DNA from: Tatumella saanichensis
GTDB taxonomy: Bacteria > Pseudomonadota > Gammaproteobacteria > Enterobacterales > Enterobacteriaceae
Reading direction: 5' to 3'
Assembly (NCBI RefSeq): GCF_000439375.1
Contig: NZ_ATMI01000054.1
Coordinates: 81,852 to 145,851 of the forward strand
DNA: 64,000 bases
Below are positions 9,447-16,846 of this stretch, one piece after another. The position numbers and the translations under genes are program-made. Below the pieces are notes generated by a model, which worked only from the letters and a program-made list of their open reading frames with translations, was not told where the DNA came from and ran no database searches. The first letter of the stretch is position 1, and every line of letters starts with the position of its first letter.

Positions 9447-9462
9447 AAACTTGTACAAGTTT
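9447..9462. promoter_or_regulatory. Perfect 16-bp palindrome before ybgA-phrB (TTGTACAA core)
   Basis: AAACTTGTACAAGTTT is a perfect palindrome ending 20 bases before the ybgA start, with another TGTAC half-site at 9433-9437, 20 bases away. The TTGTACA core resembles the sites used by MerR-type regulators of the MlrA/BluR and LitR/CarH groups, some of which control photolyase genes. The palindrome is seen; the regulator is inferred. Confidence 0.5.
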
Positions 9463-9523
9463 AGAGTATAGCAGCCCTCCCAGGAAGGGGCAGAGAGCCA
9501 GAATTATCTGCTATTTTGTGCAT

Positions 9524-9551
9524 AAAAAGGGGCACCTGACGGCACCCCTCG
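9524..9551 (-). terminator. Rho-independent terminator of pgm
   Basis: On the minus strand, AGGGGTGCC and GGTGCCCCT pair around GTCA and are followed by TTTTT. It begins about 20 bases past the pgm stop codon. Confidence 0.85.
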
Positions 9552-9569
9552 TTTGACTGGGTAGAGAGA

Positions 9570-11210
9570 TTAGGCGTTTTTCAGCACTTCGCTGACGATA
9601 TCCACCGCTTCTTTCTCGATTTTTTCGCGATGCTCTGCACCGAGGAAGCTCTCACAGTAAATTTTATAGGCGTCTTCAGTGCCGGACGGACGGGCGGCGA
9701 ACCAGCCATTTTCCGTCATCACTTTCAGGCCGCCAATCGCTGCGCCATTGCCAGGTGCTGCGGTCAGACGGGCAGTAATCGGGTCACCGGCCAGGGTTTC
9801 TGCGCTGACCATCTCTGGGGAGAGTTTAGAGAGCGCGGCCTTCTGCGCACTGGTGGCAGAGGCCTGAATACGGTTATAGCTGGGTGAGCCAAATTTCGCG
9901 GCCAGTGCGTCATAGTGCTGCTGCGGGTTGAGTCCGGTCACGGCGGTGATCTCTGCCGCCAGCAGGCACATAATGATACCGTCTTTATCGGTCGACCACG
10001 GGGTGCCATCGAAACGCAAGAAGGAGGCACCGGCGCTCTCTTCGCCGCCGAAACCGAAGCTGCCATCAAACAGCCCATCGACGAACCATTTGAAGCCTAC
10101 CGGGACTTCCACCAGTTTACGTCCCAGATCAGCAACCACACGGTCAATCATGGCACTGGACACTAGGGTTTTACCGACCGCAACCTCATCGCCCCATTGT
10201 GGACGGTGACGGAACAGATAGCTGATGGCAACCGCCAGATAGTGGTTCGGGTTCATCAGACCAGCTGGGGTGACGATACCATGGCGGTCATAGTCAGGGT
10301 CGTTGGCGAAGGCCAAATCAAACTGTTCACGCAACGCCAGCAGACCTGCCATCGCCGATTCAGAGGAGCAATCCATACGGATAGCACCGTCTTTATCGAG
10401 ATGCATAAAGCGGAAAGTCTGATCGATAGCATCATTGACCAGCGTGATATTCAGCTGATAATGCTCAGCAATCCGCTGCCAATAGGCAATACCAGAGCCA
10501 CCTAACGGATCAACACCCAGGGTCAGATTCGCTTTTTTGATCGCCTCAAAATCGATGACTTCAGCTAAACCTTCCACATAAGGCTGGATCAGATCTTTGC
10601 TGATGATCAAACCGCTAGTTTCGGCTTGTGATAGCGTAAAGCGTTTCACCTCTTTCAGGCCATCTTGGATCAATTGGTTAGCCCGCGCTTCGACCACTTT
10701 GGTAACATTGGTGTCTGCAGGGCCACCATTTGGCGGATTGTACTTGATGCCCCCATCTTCCGGTGGATTATGGGAAGGGGTAATCACAATACCGTCCGCC
10801 AATTGCTGGCTGTGTTTATTATGCTCGAGGATAGCGTTAGAGATTGCCGGGGTCGGCGTATAGCCGTTGTCCTGCTGAACAATGACCTGCACGCCGTTGG
10901 CAGTCAGGACTTCCAGCACCGAAATCATCGCCGGTTCGGACAGGGCATGGGTATCTTTACCGATGTAGCAAGGGCCTGTGATCCCGTTTTTCTGACGCTC
11001 TTCGGCGATTGCCTGCGCAATAGCCAGAATATGTGTCTCATTAAAGCTGTAACGGGAAGCACTGCCACGGTGTCCGGAGGTACCGAATTTGACCGCATGG
11101 TCACTGTCGGACAGATCCGGTTTAAGGACATAATATTGTGATGTCAGTTGAGCGATGTTAATCAGATCGCTCTGCTGAGCCGGTTTTCCGGCTCTTGGGT
11201 GGCTGGCCAT
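9570..11210 (-). CDS. pgm: Phosphoglucomutase (alpha-D-glucose phosphate-specific)
   Basis: This interconverts glucose 1-phosphate and glucose 6-phosphate, linking glycolysis to glycogen, trehalose and UDP-glucose. It has 546 residues, exactly the E. coli length. The phosphoserine loop is [12 protein letters not shown] (Ser ~146), the metal loop DPDYDRHG, the sugar loop GGEESAGAS and the phosphate-binding [10 protein letters not shown] near the C-terminus. It lies 29 bases after seqA on the same strand, as in E. coli, and ends in a strong terminator. Confidence 0.98.
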   Translation of the reverse strand: MASHPRAGKPAQQSDLINIAQLTSQYYVLKPDLSDSDHAVKFGTSGHRGSASRYSFNETHILAIAQAIAEERQKNGITGPCYIGKDTHALSEPAMISVLEVLTANGVQVIVQQDNGYTPTPAISNAILEHNKHSQQLADGIVITPSHNPPEDGGIKYNPPNGGPADTNVTKVVEARANQLIQDGLKEVKRFTLSQAETSGLIISKDLIQPYVEGLAEVIDFEAIKKANLTLGVDPLGGSGIAYWQRIAEHYQLNITLVNDAIDQTFRFMHLDKDGAIRMDCSSESAMAGLLALREQFDLAFANDPDYDRHGIVTPAGLMNPNHYLAVAISYLFRHRPQWGDEVAVGKTLVSSAMIDRVVADLGRKLVEVPVGFKWFVDGLFDGSFGFGGEESAGASFLRFDGTPWSTDKDGIIMCLLAAEITAVTGLNPQQHYDALAAKFGSPSYNRIQASATSAQKAALSKLSPEMVSAETLAGDPITARLTAAPGNGAAIGGLKVMTENGWFAARPSGTEDAYKIYCESFLGAEHREKIEKEAVDIVSEVLKNA

Positions 11211-11239
11211 TGCCGTTTCTCCCTAACGCTAATGATCGG

Positions 11240-11785
11240 TTAAATCGTTCCGCAAACTTTGTCAGCCAGTTCCTGAGGGAACAGCATTGACTGCATAATG
11301 TGTTCAATCATGCTGCATTTACGGCCGGTGTTAGTATTGGTGATTACCCAGTACGGGGTGCCGGGAATATGTTTCGGCTTAGTATGAGTCCCGTTTTGTA
11401 ACAGGGTTTGCTCATCACCGGCAAAGTAGACTCGGGTTCTGCCTTGCAGGGTATGGGTCGCATCCTGAAACTCTTGCGGGCTGAGACGATAAAGCGTCGA
11501 TAACACCATCATAAAGCGGTTCACTGCCCGTTTTTGATCCGCATATTCATCGGACAATAACAGCTCGCGGACGGTGCGGACACGATCCTGGGGACGTGAC
11601 TCACTGTGCGACGTTGCCAGTGACGGTGTTTCGCTATCTGCAGCCTGGGTTTCTTTCGCTTCCTTGATGGTTTGTGCAGAAACATTCAGCATCCTGCGCA
11701 AAATATCAGAGGCACTTTCACCAATATGACGTGTTTGGCTGGCAATATAGCGATAAAGCTCATCGTCTACTTCAATCGTTTTCAT
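11240..11785 (-). CDS. seqA: Replication initiation sequestration protein SeqA
   Basis: SeqA binds hemimethylated GATC sites behind the fork and sequesters oriC. It has 181 residues as in E. coli. The N-terminal oligomerisation region starts MKTIEVDDELYRYIAS. A variable linker (~45-70) follows, then the DNA-binding domain with HIPGTPYWVITNTNTGRKCSM, which contains the Asn pair that reads hemimethylated GATC. The linker differs from E. coli, as expected for this family. It is upstream of pgm in one operon. Confidence 0.97.
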   Translation of the reverse strand: MKTIEVDDELYRYIASQTRHIGESASDILRRMLNVSAQTIKEAKETQAADSETPSLATSHSESRPQDRVRTVRELLLSDEYADQKRAVNRFMMVLSTLYRLSPQEFQDATHTLQGRTRVYFAGDEQTLLQNGTHTKPKHIPGTPYWVITNTNTGRKCSMIEHIMQSMLFPQELADKVCGTI

Positions 11786-12023
11786 CTTTTTCCGTACTGT
11801 AATGGATAATGTAAATTTCCGAACAATAGCAGTATACCGGAATTAATCTGATATTCTGCTGCGCTGAGTGATCCGCGGATGATAAAGTGTCACCCTGACA
11901 GGTATTCATCACACCTGTATTGTGCCAGACACCGCGTTTCGCTGCGCTGCAAGTGTCTGTCGGCATTATAAAACCTCTGACCATAATACCCTAAGCCAGG
12001 GTTTCAACCTTAAGAACTTTGCC

Positions 12024-12803
12024 ATGATTTTAAACAGTCGACTGCAAACTGTACAGGTTGGTGAAAAATTACCCCCTGTACTGCTGATCCACGGTCTGTT
12101 CGGAAGTCTCGATAACCTAGGAATACTGGCTCGCGCCCTGAAAACAGACCGAGATGTGTTACAAGTCGACGTGCGTAACCACGGACTCTCCCCACGGGCC
12201 CCCTCAATGGACTACTCCGCCATGGCGGCAGATATGTTGCAAACCCTTGAGAGTCATGACTTAGATCAGGTGGATATTATCGGCCACTCGATGGGCGGTA
12301 AAATTGCCATGGCGCTAACCGCATTAGCACCGCAACGAGTTCGCAGACTGGTTGTGATTGATATTGCGCCAGTCATCTATGAAACCCGCCGGCACGATGA
12401 TATCTTCGCCGCCCTGAATGCGGTCAGTGCCAGGGGGATCACCACCCGTGAAGAGGCAGCCCAAGTGATGCTACCTTTCATCGGTAATGAAATGGTAGTT
12501 CAGTTTCTACTAAAATCTTTCCGCCAAGGAGAGTGGTTGTTTAATGTCCCCGCATTATTGGACAACTATAGCGGTATTTCTGGCTGGCAACCGGTTGCAC
12601 CTTGCCCGCAGCCAGCGCTATTTATCCGTGGTGCCGAATCATCCTACCTCGCCCCCTGTTATCGCCAAGCCCTGTTAGCACAGTTTCCCCACGCACGTGC
12701 CCACATCATCGCTGCGGCAGGTCACTGGGTACATGCCGAAAAACCTCAAGCAGTGATCAGTGCGGTACAACGTTTCCTTAACAGTCACGCGGCTGAAGGG
12801 TAA
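12024..12803 (+). CDS. ybfF: Alpha/beta-hydrolase esterase YbfF
   Basis: This acyl-CoA ester/esterase family hydrolase has 259 residues from the ATG at 12024; a longer upstream frame lacks homology. The oxyanion motif is LIHGLFGSLDNLG (~22-34), the nucleophile elbow GHSMGG (~90) and the catalytic His lies in GAAGHWVHAEKP near the C-terminus. It is divergent from seqA, the same arrangement as in E. coli. Confidence 0.95.
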   Translation: MILNSRLQTVQVGEKLPPVLLIHGLFGSLDNLGILARALKTDRDVLQVDVRNHGLSPRAPSMDYSAMAADMLQTLESHDLDQVDIIGHSMGGKIAMALTALAPQRVRRLVVIDIAPVIYETRRHDDIFAALNAVSARGITTREEAAQVMLPFIGNEMVVQFLLKSFRQGEWLFNVPALLDNYSGISGWQPVAPCPQPALFIRGAESSYLAPCYRQALLAQFPHARAHIIAAAGHWVHAEKPQAVISAVQRFLNSHAAEG

Positions 12804-12910
12804 TCGTGTTTAAACATTGGCGTCTGCCTGCGCACTGGAGTATGATTGCGCGCTAAAATTTTATCGTGTGTTGTTAACATGATAACCGTATTCATTCATC
12901 ACTCAGCTCG

Positions 12911-12925
12911 GGGTATCTGATACCC
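12911..12925. promoter_or_regulatory. 15-bp perfect palindrome upstream of ybfE
   Basis: GGGTATCTGATACCC (7+1+7) lies 23 bases before the ybfE start. It could be an operator or a small leader hairpin. It does not fit the LexA consensus CTGT-N8-ACAG, although ybfE is LexA-controlled in E. coli. Confidence 0.35.
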
Positions 12926-12948
12926 GCAGATGTTCAGTTTCAAAAATC

Positions 12949-13224
12949 ATGGCAAAAGAAAATACGGATCGTACTACGCTCGACTTATTCGCCAATGAAC
13001 GGCGACCGGGGCGTCCCAAAACCAGCCTGCTTTCTCGCGACGAACAATTGCGCATCAACAAGCGCAATCAGTTAAAACGGGATCGGGTGCGGGGATTGCA
13101 GCGAGTCGAGCTGAAAATGAACAGCGATGTGGTCGAAATACTCAATTCACTGGCTGCTGAGCGCCAGATGAGCCGTAGTGAGCTTATTGAGCAAATTATT
13201 CTGTCACAACTTAACAAGCGCTGA
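12949..13224 (+). CDS. ybfE: YbfE, small ribbon-helix-helix-like protein
   Basis: This small basic protein of 91 residues (97 in E. coli) has the conserved block DRTTLDLFANERRPGRPKT followed by LSRDEQLRINKRNQLKRDRVRG. The C-terminal half (VELKMNSDVVEILNSLAAERQMSRSELIE, split over ~55-83) looks like a ribbon-helix-helix fold. Role unknown. In E. coli it is described as LexA-regulated; I found no LexA box here. It precedes fldA and fur on the same strand, as in E. coli. Confidence 0.92.
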   Translation: MAKENTDRTTLDLFANERRPGRPKTSLLSRDEQLRINKRNQLKRDRVRGLQRVELKMNSDVVEILNSLAAERQMSRSELIEQIILSQLNKR

Positions 13225-13234
13225 CTCCCCACTA

Positions 13235-13253
13235 TGCGCACTCAGGGACAAAT
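13235..13253 (+). promoter_or_regulatory. Candidate SoxS/MarA/Rob box upstream of fldA
   Basis: The core GCACTCAGGGACAAAT (13238-13253) fits the marbox GCAC-N2-W-N2-RYY-AAAY at all but one position; the outer left bases do not match. It sits 39 bases before an extended -10 (TGC TATTAT, 13293-13298). fldA is a SoxS target in E. coli, which supports the call. Confidence 0.45.
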
Positions 13254-13358
13254 CCGGCGTGTTTACAAGTACCGCCCTACCGCCGGGTCTGCTATTATTC
13301 GCGCATCTGTAGTGAAATTACATTCATCTGATTTGAAGATTCAAGAGGTTATACCCAC

Positions 13359-13889
13359 ATGGCAATCGTAGGCATCTTTTTTGGCAGCGATACCGGCAAC
13401 ACTGAAAACATCGCAAAAATGATCCAAAAACAATTGGGTAAAGACGTTGCTGAAGTGCACGACATCGCGAAAAGTACCAAAGAAGACTTGGATGCCTTTG
13501 ACATCCTGCTGCTGGGTATCCCAACCTGGTATTACGGTGAAGCACAGTGTGACTGGGACGATTTTTTCCCAACCTTGGAAGAGATCGATTTTACCGGCAA
13601 ACTGGTTGCCCTGTTCGGTTGTGGTGACCAGGAAGACTACTCAGAATACTTCTGTGATGCCCTGGGTACCCTGCGCGACATTATTGAGCCAAAAGGCGCG
13701 GTGATCGTCGGCCACTGGCCGGTCGCGGGTTACCATTTTGACGCCTCCAAAGGCCTGGCGGACGATAACCACTTCTTGGGTCTAGCCATTGATGAAGACC
13801 GCCAGCCAGAACTGACTAATGAGCGCGTCAGCCAATGGGTTGCGCAGATCTCTGACGAACTGCAACTGAAAGAAATCCTTAACGCTTAG
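13359..13889 (+). CDS. fldA: Flavodoxin 1
   Basis: This FMN electron carrier is essential in E. coli, where it feeds IspG/IspH, biotin synthase and radical-SAM enzymes. It has 176 residues, the E. coli length. The FMN phosphate loop is GSDTGNTE (~9-16), with flavin-stacking Trp in IPTWYYGE (~57) and Tyr in DYSEYF (~94). The protein is strongly acidic. It sits between ybfE and fur; a terminator-like hairpin at 13937 separates it from fur. The upstream marbox suggests redox-stress control. Confidence 0.97.
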   Translation: MAIVGIFFGSDTGNTENIAKMIQKQLGKDVAEVHDIAKSTKEDLDAFDILLLGIPTWYYGEAQCDWDDFFPTLEEIDFTGKLVALFGCGDQEDYSEYFCDALGTLRDIIEPKGAVIVGHWPVAGYHFDASKGLADDNHFLGLAIDEDRQPELTNERVSQWVAQISDELQLKEILNA

Positions 13890-13936
13890 TAAGGTTTTTA
13901 TATCACAGTTGTGATAATGTTCACTCCGGCATCCGC

Positions 13937-13967
13937 AAAACCTGCGTAAATGACCCGCAGGTTTTGT
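13937..13967 (+). terminator. Terminator-like hairpin after fldA
   Basis: AAAACCTGCG and CGCAGGTTTT form a perfect 10-bp stem around 9 bases, and the right arm itself supplies the T-run. It may also let part of the transcript run on into fur. Confidence 0.7.
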
Positions 13968-14102
13968 ACTGTTTTCCGGCAGTCAGGGCTGTAGCCCTCC
14001 CTTCAGTAATGCTCGGAAATTTCAGCTGCTTATAAAAATGTCCCGCGGTTCTCCCGCCGTCAACCGGTACAGTTTCAGGCATTCCCGTCCGGCGGTCCGT
14101 GG

Positions 14103-14131
14103 TTTCAATTTCGATATATCGGTTCTATAAT
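14103..14131 (+). promoter_or_regulatory. Candidate fur promoter
   Basis: TTTCAA (14103-14108) and a consensus TATAAT (14126-14131) are spaced by 17 bases. Transcription would begin near 14138 and include the small leader ORF at 14165. Confidence 0.65.
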
Positions 14132-14164
14132 GAACCCAAAAAAATAAGGTCATTACCGAGCTTC

Positions 14165-14215
14165 ATGGCACTTGCCAGAGTCATTATCAAAAGTAACAGG
14201 ACAATAACTGCATGA
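14165..14215 (+). CDS. uof: Uof-like leader peptide coupled to fur
   Basis: This 16-codon ORF (MALARVIIKSNRTITA) begins at the ATG 14165. Its TGA (14213-14215) overlaps the fur ATG (14212-14214) as ATGA. In E. coli fur translation is coupled to the upstream ORF uof, which is the target of the sRNA RyhB. The frame is open further upstream without a better ATG, so the true start could be earlier at a non-ATG codon. No strong ribosome site is visible for it. Overlap is seen; equivalence to Uof is inferred from position. Confidence 0.55.
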   Translation: MALARVIIKSNRTITA

Positions 14216-14658
14216 CTGACAACAACTCCGCATTGAAAAAGGCTGGTCTGAAGGTCACGCTTCCCCGACTGAAAATTCTGGAAGTGCTTCAGGAACCTAA
14301 CTGCCATCATGTCAGTGCGGAAGACCTGTATAAGCGTCTGATCGATATCGGTGAGGAAATTGGGCTGGCAACGGTCTACCGTGTGCTGAACCAGTTTGAC
14401 GATGCAGGTATCGTGACACGCCATAATTTCGAAGGCGGTAAGTCAGTCTTTGAGTTAACACAACAGCAGCACCATGATCATCTTATCTGCCTCGACTGTG
14501 GCAAAGTGATCGAGTTCCGCGATGAGTTTATCGAACAACGCCAGCGTGAAATCGCTAAACGTTTCGGTATCAAACTGTCTAACCACAGCCTATACCTATA
14601 TGGTCACTGCGCCGAAGGCGATTGCCGTGAGAACGAGGGGCTGCATAACGACGACTAA
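14212..14658 (+). CDS. fur: Ferric uptake regulator Fur
   Basis: This is the Fe2+-dependent repressor of iron acquisition genes, a cytoplasmic dimer. It has 148 residues, as in E. coli. The winged-helix domain includes LKKAGLKVTLPRLKIL and ATVYRVLNQF. The metal/dimer domain has QQHHDHLICLDCGKVIEF with the structural CxxC pair (~93/96) and the C-terminal HCAEGDC. Its start overlaps the small leader ORF, which may put it under RyhB-type sRNA control. A strong terminator follows. Confidence 0.98.
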   Translation: MTDNNSALKKAGLKVTLPRLKILEVLQEPNCHHVSAEDLYKRLIDIGEEIGLATVYRVLNQFDDAGIVTRHNFEGGKSVFELTQQQHHDHLICLDCGKVIEFRDEFIEQRQREIAKRFGIKLSNHSLYLYGHCAEGDCRENEGLHNDD

Positions 14659-14702
14659 TGCCTGCGTTCCCTTATCCGGGCCGCTGACCACCTGATGTAA
14701 TC

Positions 14703-14728
14703 AAACCACGCCTGACGTGGTTTTTTTA
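14703..14728 (+). terminator. Rho-independent terminator of fur
   Basis: AAACCACG and CGTGGTTT pair around CCTGA, with a run of seven T starting inside the right arm. Confidence 0.9.
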
Positions 14729-14864
14729 TGCCTGCTCCTCGCCGTTTCGTGCTTTTCCAGTTGCCCGCCATTGGTCCTTTTCTGTACTTATTTTAATCTT
14801 AATCGTATTCATGTTATGTTTATCGGTAACATCATGACTATCTGTTACAGATTAAGGAATGCAT

Positions 14865-16271
14865 TTGAATACAAAAAGAACTGAACAATCCCTCTGGCTG
14901 CATCTCGGTGCAGGTGCCTTTCACCGCGCTCATCAGTGCTGGTATCTGAATAAATTACATCAGAAAGGCGATAGCCGTTGGTCAATATCTCTGGCCAATA
15001 TCCGTAACAGCAGCACACAGAAAATGCTTGAGCAATTGGCTCGTCAACAAGGGCGTTATACCCTCGAAATTATCTCTCCTGATGGCCACATAGACTATCA
15101 GACCATCACTTCCGTACAACATGTTCTTCCTTACGATACCCAGCTCACCGCCTTGGTGAATGAAGGCTCACGTCCAGAAACAGGTATTATTTCCTTCACT
15201 GTAACGGAAGGCGGCTATTTTCTTAACGATCAGGGTCACCTTGACCTGAATGCAGCACCTATACAAAGTGATCTTGCCGCTGAACAGGACACGGTTACCC
15301 TGTATGGTGCTCTGTATAAGATACTGACCGCCCGCCGTGAGAAGAACAGTGGTCCAGTGACCTTACTCTGCTGTGACAACCTACGCAGTAATGGCCAGAG
15401 TTTCCGTCGCGGACTGATGGAATTTGTGACCGCCCGCCAGGATCAGCCGCTGCTGGAATGGTTGGAGCACAATGTCAGTACCCCAGACTCAATGGTTGAC
15501 CGTATTACCCCGGCCACCGGCGATGAACTGATTGAACGGGTGCGTCAGCAGAATATCACCGATGATCTGGTACCAGTGTGCTGTGAGTCCTTCAGTCAGT
15601 GGGTGATCCACGATGACTTTATTGCTGGTCGCCCTGCCCTAGAAGAGGCTGGAGTGGAGTTTGTCGAGGATGTGCTGCCTTATGAAGAGGCGAAAATCCG
15701 CGTGCTCAACGCCAGCCACAGTGGTATCGCCTGGGCCGGCGGTCTGCTCAATAAGGAGTTTATCGATCAAAGCCTGCTGCCGGAGGTGCGCCAATGGATC
15801 ACCGCTTACGTGGAACAGGATGTCATCCCAGCACTGGAAGACTCCCCCCTCGACCTGAAGCAGTATTGCCAGACCGTTCTGCAACGTTTTAGTAATCCTC
15901 GGGTGCGAGATACCTGCCAGCGTGTCTCATCGGACAGCATTGCCAAGTTACACGAGTTCCTAGTGCCAACCCTGAAAGCCCGCTATCAACAACAGCAGAC
16001 TCCCGAGGCTACGATACGGCTGATTGCGCTCTATTATTTGTTTATGCAGCGTTATGCAAATAATAGTCTGCCCTTTAGCTATCAGGATCGTGCAGGAGAA
16101 AGTGTCGACTTTGCTTCGATCTACCGCCAGAAAGATCCGTTAGCTGCCTTTGCCGCAGAGTCAAAACTGTTTGGTTCTTTGGCGGGTAACCCTGTATTTA
16201 CCGCAGACCTCAGGCAGGCAGTTGTCTCTGCCCGCGAGGGAATTGCCGCATTGGAGAATGATAAACCATGA
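14865..16271 (+). CDS. dalD: D-arabinitol 4-dehydrogenase-like polyol dehydrogenase (mannitol dehydrogenase family)
   Basis: This long-chain NAD-dependent polyol dehydrogenase should oxidise D-arabinitol to D-xylulose or a related alditol to its ketose. Family motifs: LHLGAGAFHRAHQ (~12-24), FTVTEGGYFLN, CDNLRSNG, MVDRITP, the catalytic segment YEEAKIRVLNASHSGIAWAG (Lys, Asn, His) and the C-terminal DPLAAFA. The sequence recalls Klebsiella DalD over its length. I chose TTG 14865 (468 residues) because AAGGA (14854-14858) sits 6 bases before it; the ATG 14859 directly abuts that site. It is absent from this place in E. coli and runs into a SemiSWEET gene by an ATGA overlap. Substrate specificity is inferred. 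Confidence 0.75.
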   Translation: MNTKRTEQSLWLHLGAGAFHRAHQCWYLNKLHQKGDSRWSISLANIRNSSTQKMLEQLARQQGRYTLEIISPDGHIDYQTITSVQHVLPYDTQLTALVNEGSRPETGIISFTVTEGGYFLNDQGHLDLNAAPIQSDLAAEQDTVTLYGALYKILTARREKNSGPVTLLCCDNLRSNGQSFRRGLMEFVTARQDQPLLEWLEHNVSTPDSMVDRITPATGDELIERVRQQNITDDLVPVCCESFSQWVIHDDFIAGRPALEEAGVEFVEDVLPYEEAKIRVLNASHSGIAWAGGLLNKEFIDQSLLPEVRQWITAYVEQDVIPALEDSPLDLKQYCQTVLQRFSNPRVRDTCQRVSSDSIAKLHEFLVPTLKARYQQQQTPEATIRLIALYYLFMQRYANNSLPFSYQDRAGESVDFASIYRQKDPLAAFAAESKLFGSLAGNPVFTADLRQAVVSAREGIAALENDKP

Positions 16272-16771
16272 AAAGTATTTATATCGTGGTGGTAACGGCG
16301 ATGCTGGCTCTGTTAGCGGTCTATTTTTTGTCGCCTTGGCCGGTGGCGCTGGGAACGGTTGCCGCTTGGGTGACCACCGGATCGTTCTTTTTGCAGGTGC
16401 TGCACATTGTTCGTAACCGCGATACCAAGGCGCTGTCACTGGGTATGTGGTCGGCCCTGTTTTTCGGTGTTTCCTGCTGGACTTGGTACGGTTATCGGGT
16501 CCACGACGTGCCGGTCATGACCGCCAATGGTCTGACTGCCTTGCTGGCCTTTTCGGTGATCATGCTTAAGCTTTACCATGAACGTCCGGGCAAAAACCGC
16601 CTACGCCGCAAACTGCGGGCAATGCCAGGGGTTATCTTACGGCCGCGTATTCGTCGTCTGCACCCCTATACACCAGGTGAGACACCGATGACCACGAGCA
16701 CTGACCTCCCGGAAAAAGCAAAAGTGATCCCGCTGAAAAAAATCAGGAAGAAGAAACGTCAATCTGCGTAA
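16268..16771 (+). CDS. SemiSWEET-type (PQ-loop) small sugar transporter with basic tail
   Basis: This inner-membrane protein has 167 residues and four hydrophobic segments (~3-21, 26-46, 58-78, 82-102). Residues ~36-102 follow the MtN3/SemiSWEET pattern: FFLQVLHIVRNRDTKALSLGMW, then WTWYGYRVHDVP, then MTANGLTALLAF with the family Asn in the third SemiSWEET helix. SemiSWEETs form dimers that move mono- or disaccharides by facilitated diffusion. Unusual points are the extra N-terminal helix and a ~60-residue Lys/Arg-rich cytoplasmic tail ending KKIRKKKRQ. The ATG overlaps the stop of the polyol dehydrogenase (16268-16271), so it probably moves a substrate or product of that enzyme. Confidence 0.7.
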   Translation: MKSIYIVVVTAMLALLAVYFLSPWPVALGTVAAWVTTGSFFLQVLHIVRNRDTKALSLGMWSALFFGVSCWTWYGYRVHDVPVMTANGLTALLAFSVIMLKLYHERPGKNRLRRKLRAMPGVILRPRIRRLHPYTPGETPMTTSTDLPEKAKVIPLKKIRKKKRQSA

Positions 16772-16802
16772 CCCACAGCGCAGCCTTTGGGGATAAAAGT
16801 CA

Positions 16803-16833
16803 AAAAAAACGCCACAGCAATGTGGCGTTTTTC
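16803..16833. terminator. Bidirectional terminator between the SemiSWEET gene and glnS
   Basis: AAAAACGCCACA and TGTGGCGTTTTT pair around GCAA, giving A-run and T-run on both strands. It serves the rightward cassette and leftward glnS. Confidence 0.9.
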
Positions 16834-16846
16834 GTTATTACACGAC

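Noticed and set aside
13890..14130. A Fur box candidate near TGATAATGTTC (about 13911) before fur.
   Set aside because: Only one half resembles the GATAAT repeat and it lies upstream of the fldA terminator, too weak to call.
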